The notes under the pieces: model-generated
What the model saw: only the letters and a program-made list of their open reading frames with translations
What the model was told of the DNA's origin: nothing
Databases searched by the model: none
Position numbers and translations under genes: made by a program
Origin: Stackebrandtia nassauensis DSM 44728
GTDB lineage: Bacteria; Actinomycetota; Actinomycetes; Mycobacteriales; Micromonosporaceae
Reading direction: 5' to 3'
Assembly: GCF_000024545.1 (NCBI RefSeq)
Contig: NC_013947.1
Location: forward strand, 1,984,001-2,048,000
Length of the DNA stretch: 64,000 nucleotides
Part shown: in pieces, positions 17,701 to 25,600 of the stretch
Layout of the letters: each line of letters starts with the position of its first letter
Position numbering within the stretch: the stretch's first letter is position 1

Positions 17701-19331
17701 AGCGGCGGGTAGGTGCGCATCGCCGCGCCGTAGCCGTCCTCGCTGAGCGACGGGTGCCAGGTGAACACGTCGTCCTCGGTGATGAGGATGTCGGCCAAGC
17801 CGTCCCCGGTCAGGTCGACCATCCGCAGGTTCGGGTTGGCGGCGTCCAGGTTGGGCGGCGAGGCGAACGTACGGAAGCTCCGCCATTCGCCGTCGTCGCC
17901 CCGCTCGAAGAAACCCGACGCCGCGAAGTTGAGGTCCACCAGGTCCAGTGAGCCGTCCCCGGCCAGATCGACCAGCCGCTGTCCGGGGCCGTCGATGTCG
18001 GCCAGCGACGGTTGCGAGGACACCTGGCGGATCGGTCCGAAGTGGCCGTCGCCGAGATTGGGTTTGTAGAAAAGGCCGGTAGCCTGCTGGCTCAACACAC
18101 CCGACAGGCCCTCGCCGTCCAGGTCCACCCACTGGTAACCCGGCCCCTCCACCCCGACCGGAAGGTTCTCCATCGCGGATTCGTCCAGCTGCCGGGGCCG
18201 GGTGTCGATCTCCACCCGGGTGTAGTCGTATTCGAGCGGCGGCAGCGCGGCGGTGACGTATCCGGCGCCGTCGCGCCGGTAGCCGGTACGGCGCACTGTG
18301 GACATGAAGCTGCCCACCGGGTCGTCACGGTACTCGAAGCCGGTGGCGTTGACGAGCGTGTCGGGCGGCAGTTCCGGGAAGTGGTGGAACATCAGCACAC
18401 GCTGGCAGCGGCGGTAGCTTCGCACCTCGAAGCCGGAACGGTAGCTGGAGAACGGATCGACGCGCACGTCCCAGTCGCGGTTCTCGGCGGGGGAGTCGGT
18501 GTCGTGTTCGCCGTAGTCGAAGACCACCTCGAACAGCCAGCCGGTGCCGGACAGGTCGGGCTCCAGCAGCCGCGAGACGGTGTTGCCGTACCTGATCCGT
18601 TTGAGATACCGCTGGGCGGTGCGGTCGGCGTCGGTGCGGGTGGCCTCGTGTGGCGCCGCGACGTCGACCCCGGCGGCGTCCTCGGTCTTGTACTCGTAGA
18701 GCATCGCGTTGCCGCGGCTGTCGACGGATTCGCACAGCAGCCAGGTGAAGATCCGCCGGGGATCGCGCGGGTCGGCGATACGGCTTTCGGCGGTGGTCCC
18801 GTAGCGGTTGGTCAGGTTGTCGCCGGTGATGACCCGCCAGTGCGACTCGCCGCTGGCGTCGTGCGTCCACTGCTCGATCCGGGAGTGTCCCGACTCGACA
18901 CGTGGCTGGTACCGCCGGACCGTGAAACCTTTGCCCTCGTGCAATCGGTGCTGGATACCGGGTATGGGCACAAGGTCCTCGGTGTCGGACAGGATGTACG
19001 TGTCGGGCGAGCTGTCGTCGTAACGCGGAAGTCCTTTGTCAGTCTTCCGGGTGACGTTCGCGAGCGAGAGCCGCCAACCGATCCCAAAAGGACCATTCCC
19101 GTTTCCCGAGTCGTAACCAAGACTCAACGAAGGACCGAACCCCGCGCGGCCGGGACTGGTTGCTATGGGGACAGAGGTGGACCCAGTCCCGGTCGCGGGG
19201 TTGGCGGCGAATTTCTCGCCGATGCCGCGGACCGCGCCACCCCCTGTGGGCAGCGAAATCTCCGGCAAGCTGGGCCCGGTGGGGGTTGTCGACGCCTCAC
19301 TGTCGTCTGGCCGTGGCTGTGCGGTTTCCAT
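11799..19331 (-). CDS. TcB-TcC fusion protein 1 (SpvB/TcdB/Rhs), glycine-zipper tail
   Basis: 2510 aa from ATG 19331, which has GGAGG 11 nt upstream; GTG at 19343 would overlap that site. In Tc toxins TcB and TcC form a cocoon that holds a cleaved C-terminal effector. The order fits: SpvB domain (about 25-330) with LPTGGGAVRGIGEKF; FG-GAP/TcdB beta-propeller repeats such as VDLTGDGLADI and LADMSGDGLSDM (about 390-690); TcdB middle region with MGAETRIEYTPSTRFYLDD (about 713); YD/Rhs repeats (about 1600-2090); and the Rhs core end RYYAPWLGRWTSADPAG to DPSGL, whose Asp is residue 2128. The roughly 378-residue variable tail begins LEGDEPEQ. It has a proline/serine/threonine-rich stretch and then a Gly/Ala-rich region (VGALVGSVVPGVGTAAGAAV) that could insert into membranes. 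No known effector domain was recognised there. Closely related in its body to the protein at 19621-26952. Confidence 0.88.
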   Translation of the reverse strand: METAQPRPDDSEASTTPTGPSLPEISLPTGGGAVRGIGEKFAANPATGTGSTSVPIATSPGRAGFGPSLSLGYDSGNGNGPFGIGWRLSLANVTRKTDKGLPRYDDSSPDTYILSDTEDLVPIPGIQHRLHEGKGFTVRRYQPRVESGHSRIEQWTHDASGESHWRVITGDNLTNRYGTTAESRIADPRDPRRIFTWLLCESVDSRGNAMLYEYKTEDAAGVDVAAPHEATRTDADRTAQRYLKRIRYGNTVSRLLEPDLSGTGWLFEVVFDYGEHDTDSPAENRDWDVRVDPFSSYRSGFEVRSYRRCQRVLMFHHFPELPPDTLVNATGFEYRDDPVGSFMSTVRRTGYRRDGAGYVTAALPPLEYDYTRVEIDTRPRQLDESAMENLPVGVEGPGYQWVDLDGEGLSGVLSQQATGLFYKPNLGDGHFGPIRQVSSQPSLADIDGPGQRLVDLAGDGSLDLVDLNFAASGFFERGDDGEWRSFRTFASPPNLDAANPNLRMVDLTGDGLADILITEDDVFTWHPSLSEDGYGAAMRTYPPLDEADGPRLVFAHGEDAVYLADMSGDGLSDMVRVRNGEVCYWPNLGYGVFGARVTMDDSPWLDEPDQFDPRRIRLADIDGSGTVDLIYLHRTEARVYRNRCGNAWEAPQGLGVAFPRADWLARVSTVDLLGNGTACLVWSSPLLAETGTRVRYLDLMGSTKPHLLTSIVNNMGAETRIEYTPSTRFYLDDQRDGRDWITRLPFPVHVVSRVEIVDRISGHRFATTYTYHHGYFDGVEREFRGFAMVEQLDTETFPALAASNVDAVTQLPPVLMKTWFHTGAHLGTERISRQLAGEYYRPEGDAELLLPDTVLPDGLSPEEERQALRALRGKLLRKEVFALDGGVTSEIPYTVVEQNYGVRRLREAGPDGFAVFQVHGRETITADYERTLYTLAGQPFADPRLAHEVVLRVDEFGNTLASAAVNYPRRFGDPELSGEDALQRLTQVLYTEFDYTNTVDDADDYRLPQPSGNRAFEIRGLAPVSGDGKGFNVFDFTELEAGLADTTADIPYRDTQTGVGRRLVEQVRVRYRRDDLDGPLPFGVLEAQGLPFESYRQAFTPDMLDELYGDRVDEAVLAEAGYVGFDGALWAPSGRGFLSPAPEDSAAEELAHARSHFFGVRRVRDAFGATSVAEYDEHDLAVVVTRDPLGNEVRADNDYRVLLPWQITDPNGNRNRIAYDALGEVAGTAVMAKDGQDLGDSLDDFTIDLSEADIAAYVDDPRESAARLLGTASNRVLHDRLAYLRTRDEERPSPVASATIARETHVSDLDVGAEARLQHRLSYSDGFGREIQRKAIAEPGPVPGGGTADPRWIVSGWTVFNNKGKPVRQYEPFYSDTHRYQPDSPFGVSPVMFYDPLTRVVAVLNPDDTWEKTVFDPWRQDFWDASDTLLTDPRKDGDIGGFVQSYFDSVPDWTSWYEQRVGGELGQAEREAARATEPHAGTFATSWFDSQGRTFLSLARNRFVRDGATVDERQRILTELDIEGNELRVTDALGRVMTACEYDMLGQRVSQSGMDSGRRLLLDSIDALPVRAWHDNGFDYRNEYDVLRRATGYFVSGGDLDGEIQHERIEYGETVTDASKRNLRLKVHRRFDAAGVAVNRDFDFKGNPVRATRQLATEYRRSPDWSTDVPLEAAVHDSRTGYDALNRPVRTVAPDGTVSHPRFNESGLLDHLEVRVGGVEDATEFVSDVGYDAQGRRTRVDYGNGTVTTYEYHPLTFRLTRLHTVRGKESVQDLSYVYDPSGNLTRITDRTKQAVFFRNQRVEAGNSYTYDSTGRLIEAHGREHLGQLPTGQDDERRLGLPHPNDGKAMARYVERYDYDAVGNLLSVRHRGSDPRHGGWTRRYHYAEASLIDPADIGNRLTDVGDASFAYDAHGNVTAMPELPVMAWNFKDQLSHSSRQSVDDGDAETTYYVYDNTGERMRKVTEHGGQLRSERVYLGGFEITRTYTGGDLDVERQSFHVMDDKKRVAIVDRRVAGEDPGAESLTRYQLADHLGSSGLELDDQAQVISFEEYYPFGGTSFQSTREHTETPKRYRFTGKERDTESGLYYQGARYYAPWLGRWTSADPAGPRDGACPYAYVGNNPLRRTDPSGLEGDEPEQLNFAQSPAFWQQVTATAKGRGISDATRANLQKVAQMWGLDGPIAAGHLEDHPFWSQPAGTVSPVYAQNALSNALQSVQERADSQAAKAAGLFARVGGADPGAVPGTKYGQPPTNPNFLTPGFQSWTPPGPQTPLVTLPATTSAPVSTPLGPAQQSFAFPEPPAQFELFDSKGQPTRPQLPVSTAAPQSTPRPPSPPSTPSAQVEMDYTPRPPTPSPRSSGASLPAPGGFGAAAGNGALAITRGVVPGVVEAELAFSAGAYYTASAAAATTGTTSTALAATSAGLTTAAAYTPVVGASLATGAVVGNLAESGATSLGASQPVAEAVGAGSATLAGAGVGALVGSVVPGVGTAAGAAVGAAAGYAGYLISKYW

Positions 19332-19620
19332 GTGATGTGGCACCTCCGTAGACCCGGCACGAGCGTGTGAGTGTCCGTAGTGGAGGCCGTTGTTTCCGTT
19401 GTGGCCACTGCCCTCCCCGGATATCCCAAACCGAACCTATTTCACGACCTCACGGGGTGTCCATGACCGATCACGCATTTCCGGGGGGCATTTGGTCCCG
19501 GTTCGTCCGCCGATGGACCCTGTGGGGCCAATCAGGGTCAAAGGGCCCGCGGCGCCGGGCAATCGGGCACTGAACACCCGGCATTTGCTGAAATAGCTTC
19601 GCCTGAGGAGGTTTCCGAAC
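19332..19620. promoter_or_regulatory. divergent promoter region between the two TcB-TcC genes
   Basis: 289 bp without a plausible gene. On the minus strand a TGGACA element (19458-19463) lies 18 bp from TAGGTT (19434-19439), a possible sigma-70-type promoter for the TcB-TcC 1/TcA operon. On the plus strand I see the ribosome site AGGAGG (19606-19611), 9 nt before ATG 19621, but no convincing -10/-35 pair. The region would be the control point for choosing between the two fusions. Confidence 0.4.
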
Positions 19621-22600
19621 ATGGTGGAAAGCGGACCCCCCAACACTTCTCGGGGAACAGAAGCACGGGACGACGAAAATCCACAACAGACTATGGTGCC
19701 GAGGGCACCCGCGATCTCACTGCCGACCGGGGGCGGCGCCATCCGGGGAATCGGCGAGAAGTTCGCGGCCAACCCGGTCACCGGCACCGGAACCGGCAGC
19801 GTGCCGATACCGACCAGCCCCGGACGATCCGGCTTCGGCCCCGAACTGGTCCTGGCCTACGACTCCGGCAACGGCAACGGTCCATTCGGGATCGGATGGA
19901 AACTGTCGGTACCAGCCATAACCCGCAGGACCGACAAGGGTCTGCCGCGCTATCAGGACACGATGGACGACGGCGACGTCTTCGTGCTGTCGGGCTCGGA
20001 GGACCTTGTCCCCGAACCCGGTCACGACCGCACCCGCCAGCTGGGGGAGCGGCGGTTCGCCGTCCGGCGCTACCGTCCCCGGATCGAGGGACCGTTCGCG
20101 CGCGTCGAACACTGGCGGGACCTCGCGGACGGCCAGACACACTGGCGAGCCATCTCCCGCGAGAACATCACCACTGTGTACGGTTCCACCGCGCAAAGCC
20201 GCATCGCCGACCCGGCCGCCCCGAACCGGGTCTTCAGCTGGCTGGTGTGCGAGTCCTTCGACGCGCTGGGCAACGCGATGCAATACGAGTACAAGCCGGA
20301 GGACTCGCGCGGCGTCGACACGTCGGTTGTCCACGAGGCCACTCGCACCGACGCGGACCGCACCGCCCAGCGATACCTGAAACGGATCAAGTACGGCAAC
20401 CGGCGATCCCGCCTGACCGCGCCGAATCTATCCACAGCGGACTACATGTTCGAGGTGGTCTTCGACTACGGGGAGCACGACACCGGCACTCCCGCCGAGG
20501 AGCGCGACTGGGACGTGCGCGTCGATCCGTTCTCCAGCTACCGTTCCGGCTTCGAGGTGCGCAGCTACCGGCTGTGCCGCCGGGTCCTGATGTTCCACCA
20601 CTTCCCCGACGAGACCGACGTCGGCGCCGACTGCCTGGTACGCGCCACCGAGTTCGACTACCGCACCGAGACCATCGGCGCCTTCATCGCGTCGGTGACG
20701 CAGCGCGGATACCGCCGCCAGGGCGACGAACAGATCAGCCGGGCACTGCCGCGAGTGGACTTCGACTACAGCCGCGCGGTCATCGACGAGACACCGCGAA
20801 CCCTTCCGGCTGACAGTCTGGCGAACCTGCCGCAAGGCGTGGAGGGTCCGGGCTACCAGTGGGTGGACCTGGACGGCGAAGGCTTGTCCGGTGTACTGAG
20901 CCAGCAGGGCACCGGCCTGTTCTACAAACCCAACCTCGGCGACGGCCACTTCGGACCCGTCCGGCAGCTGCCGTCGCAGCCGTCCACCGGTGTCTACGAT
21001 TCCCCGCGACTGCTCGACCTCGCCGGTGACGGCTCACTCGACGTGGTCGATCTCGCCTCCTCGACACCGGGCTTCTACGAACGCACCGAGGACGGCGGCT
21101 GGCGAACGTTTCGGCCGTTCGCGTCGATGCCGAACCTCGACCCGAACGATCCGAACCTGCGCTTCGTGGACCTGACCGGCGACGGTTTCGCCGACGTCCT
21201 GATCACCGAGGACGACGTGTTCACGTGGCATCCGTCCCTGGGTGAGGACGGCTACGGCACCGCGGAACGCACCTATCCGCCGCTGGACGAGTCGGCCGGG
21301 CCTCGACTGGTGTTCGCCCACGGCGAGGACGGAATCCATCTGGCCGACATGTCCGGTGACGGACTGTCCGATATGGTGCGCGTGCGCAACGGGGAGGTCT
21401 GCTACTGGCCGAACCTCGGCTACGGACGTTTCGGTGCCCGGGTCACCATGGACGACTCACCCTGGCTGGACGAACCCGAGTCCTTCGACCAGCAACGTGT
21501 GCGCCTCGCCGACATCGACGGCTCCGGATGCGTCGACCTGATCTACCTGCACCGCACCGAGACCCGCGTCTACCGCAACCGTTGCGGCAACACCTGGGAG
21601 CCACCGCAGGGCCTCGGCGTCGCGTTCCCGCGCACCGACCAGGTCGCGCAGGTCTCGGCGACCGATCTGCTGGGCAACGGCACCGCCTGTCTAGTGTGGT
21701 CGTCCCCGCTGCCCACGGAACTGGGATTCCACGTCCGGTACCTCGACCTGATGGGCAGCGTAAAACCGCACCTGCTGACGTCCGTCGTCAACAACATGGG
21801 CGCCGAAACCCGCGTCGCCTACGCGCCGTCGACCCGCTTCTACCTGGACGACCAACGCGACGGCCACCCCTGGATCACCAGGCTGCCGTTCCCGGTGCAC
21901 GTGGTCGAACGGGTGGAGACCATCGACCACATCAGCCACAACAGGTTCGTGTCCCGCTTCGCGTACCACCACGGCTTCTTCGACGGCGTCGAACGCGAGT
22001 TCCACGGCTTCGCGATGGTCGAACAGTGGGACACCGAAAGTCTCGCCGCGCTCGGCCAAGCCCCCAATGTGGACGAGGTCACGTACCTGCCGCCGGTTCA
22101 CACCAAGACCTGGTTCCACACCGGAGCCGATCTGCCCGACGGTGACGTCTCCGCGAAGCTGGCCACCGAGTACTTCCCGGACGAGACCATCCGGCTACCG
22201 GAATCCACACTGCCCACCGAGTCCCTGACACCCGACGAACGGCGGCAAGCCCTCCGGGCCCTGAAAGGCACCACGCTGCGGCGCGAAACCTACGCCGACG
22301 ACGCATCCCCTGCGGCATCCCGCCCGTACCTGACAGCCAGCCAGAACTACACGGTCAAGCTGCACCAGGCCGTCACCGGGCCGCTCGGCTACGCGGTGTT
22401 CTCCATCCACGATCGGGAACAACTGACCGCCCAGTACGAGCGTTCGCTCGCCGATCCGCGCGTGTCACACGAGGTGGTGCTCGCGGTCGACGACTTCGGC
22501 AACGTGCTGCGCTCGGTCGCCATCGGATACGGCCGCCTCACCCGCGATCCGTCGCTGTCCACGGCGGACCAGGATCGGCAGTCCCGCTCCCACGTGGTCT

Positions 22601-25600
22601 ACACCGAGACTGGCTACACCAACCTGGTCGACACCGACAACGACTACCGCGTCCCACTTAGCTTTGAGTCGAGTAGCTTCGAGCTAAACGAAATAGACCC
22701 AACCCAAGCGTTCGATGTCGACTCGCTGAAAACGGCGGTGAGCACGGCCGACAGGAAGCTGCTGCGGCACTCCCGCAACCGGTACCGACGCGACGACCTC
22801 AGCGGGCCGCTTCCGCTGGGGGTACTGGAATCGCGAGCCTTGCCCCAGGTCGGCCACCAGAAGATCTTCACCGAGCGGCAGCTGACCGAAACCTACGGCG
22901 ATCGCGTGGACGAGGCGGCAATGACGCGGGCTGGATACGAGCGCCTCGACGGCGACGACGGCTGGTGGAGTCCGTCGTCGACGGTCTTCTATTCGGTGTC
23001 GGATGATCCGGTCGTCGAACGCTACGACGCCATCGCGCACTTCTTCCAGCCCCGCCGGTTCCGTGACCCCTTCGGTGGCGAGTCCACCGTCGACTACGAC
23101 GCCTACGATCTGCTGGTCACCGGCACCCGGGACCAGCTCGCCAACGAGACCAGCGCCGTCAACGACTATCGCGTGCTTTCCGCGCGGCTGTCCACTGACG
23201 CCAACGGCAACCGCTCCGCCGTCGCGTTCGACGCCCTGGGCATGGTCGTGGGAACCGCCGTGATGGGCAAGGACGGTGAGGGCGTTGGCGACAGTCTCGC
23301 CGGTTTCACGCCGGACCTGACCGACGCGGAGATCGACGGCTACTTCCGCGACCCGCTCGCCGATCCGCATGCGCTGCTCGGCGATGCCACCACCCGCATG
23401 GTCTACGACCAGTTCGCGTACTTCCGCACTCGCCACGACTCCCAACCCCGGCCGCCGGTCGTGGCCACCCTGTCGCGCGAAACCCACGCCGCCGACCTCG
23501 CCGACGGCGAATCCTCACGACTCCAACACTCGTTGTCCTATTCGGATGGATTCACCCGTGAAATTCAACAGAAGGCCCAAGCTGAACCCGGACCCGACGG
23601 CCGACCACGGTGGACCGGAACCGGTTGGACCGTCTTCAACAACAAGGGCAAACCGGTCCGCAAGTACGAGCCGTTCTTCTCCGCCACCCACGACTTCGAG
23701 TTCGCGGTGCTCAGTGGCGTTAGTTCGGTGCAGTTCTACGACCCACTGGGCCGGACCGTGGCGACCATCCATCCCAACGACACCTGGGAGAAGCTGACCT
23801 TCGACGCCTGGTACCAGGCGACCTGGGACGTCAACGACACCGTTCTGATCGATCCCTGCACCGATGCCGACATCGGCGGCTATGTGCGTGGATTCCTCGC
23901 CGCCCAACCCGACTGGCGAACCTGGTACGAGCAACGTGTCAACGGCGAGCTGGGGGAGTACGAGCAAGCCGCCGCCCGCAAGACCGAGACGCACGCCGCG
24001 ACTCCCGGCCGCGCCTGGCTCGATGGCTTGGGGCGCGCCATTTTCAGCCTGTCCGATAATCGGGACGAGATCTTCGCGACTCGCACGACCCTCGACATCG
24101 AGGGCAGCATCCTTGAGGTGGGCGACGCGTTGGATCGGGTCGTGGTGCGCTACGACTATGACCTGGTGGGTGTCCAGATCGGACAGGACAGCATGGACAC
24201 TGGGCGGCGGTTGCTGCTCAACGACGTCGTTGGGCAGCCGGTGTTGGCGTGGAACAGCCGGGGGTTGCGCTTCCGGACTGAGTACGACGCGTTGCGGCGG
24301 CCGTTGCGGATGTTTGTGGCGGAGGGTGAGGACGCCGAGGTCCTGTTCGAGCGGTACGAGTACGGGGAGGCGCATCCGGAAGCGGCGCAGCGGAACTTGC
24401 GCACCCGGTTGTATCGGCACTACGACACGGCGGGTGTCGCCGGGACGCCGAGGTTCGACTTCAAGGGGAATGCGCTGACGACGTCGCGGCAGCTGGCGGT
24501 GGGCTATCGCGAGGACCCGGACTGGGCGGGGGATGTGCCGCTTCAGGAGGCCGTCTACGCCAGCCACACCGCGTTTGACGCGCTCAACCGAGCGACCCGG
24601 TTGACGGCACCCGACGGTAGCGAAATTGTGCCGGGCTACAACGAGGCCAACCTGTTGGAACGGCTCGATGCCACGCTCGCTGGGGCTGGGGCTGGGGCTG
24701 GGGCTGGGGCTGGGGCTGGGGCTGGAGCTGGAGCGGCCACCGCGTTCGTCACCGGTATCGACTACAACGCTCGTGGCCAGCGCCGGTCGATCGAATACGC
24801 CAACGGCGTGCGCACCGAGTACGGCTACGACGACGAGACCTTCCGGCTCACCACCTTGCGAACCGTCCGAGGATTGACCGCGCTGCAAGACCTCACCCAC
24901 ACCTACGACCCGATCGGCAACATCACCCACATCGCCGACGCCGCGCAGTCGACGGTGTTCAACGGCAACCAGCGCGTCGAATCGAGCGCCGACTACACGT
25001 TTGACGCGACCTATCGGCTCGTCGAAGCCACTGGCCGCGAACAGATCGGCGCGGCCGACGACGGCGAGGCGCTGGGCCGGTACCTGCGGCGCTTCGGCTA
25101 CGACCAGGTCGGGAACCTGCTGTCCATGACGCATTGGGCCACCGATCCGGCGAAGTCAGGCTGGACCCGCCGCTACCGGTACGACGAGGCGAGCCTGCTC
25201 GAACCCGGCGTTCCCGGGAACCGGCTCAGTGCCATCACCGACAATGGACCGACCACGCCGCAGCGCTTCAGCTATGACGAGCACGGCAACACGACCGCGA
25301 TGCCCGAGCTGCCGTCACTGCGATGGGACTTCAAGGACCGGTTGCGGTCCACCGCTCGACGCGATGACAACGATCTGGCCACGACGTTCTACGTGTACGA
25401 CGCCAACGGCAACCGGGTCCGCAAAGTCACCGAGCACCACGGTTCCCGGCTCTCCGAGCGGGTCTACCTGGGGCCGTTCGAGATCCACCGCCGCCACCGC
25501 GCCAACGGCGAGCTGACGCTCGAACGCCAAACCCTGCACATTCTCGACGGTGAACAGCGCATCGCGCTCGTCGAGCGTCGCACGGAAGGCGATGACGAAG

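Noticed and set aside
13527-17951. 1474-codon open frame on the plus strand, antisense to TcB-TcC 1.
   Set aside because: Composition is low-complexity and lacks domains; the minus-strand frame has SpvB, FG-GAP and Rhs motifs throughout.
19329-19343. GTG 19343 as start of TcB-TcC 1.
   Set aside because: It overlaps the GGAGG ribosome site; ATG 19331 has a usable spacing.
24679-24732. Phase-variable on/off switch by repeat slippage.
   Set aside because: The unit is 6 bp, so gain or loss of units cannot shift the reading frame; only linker length would change.
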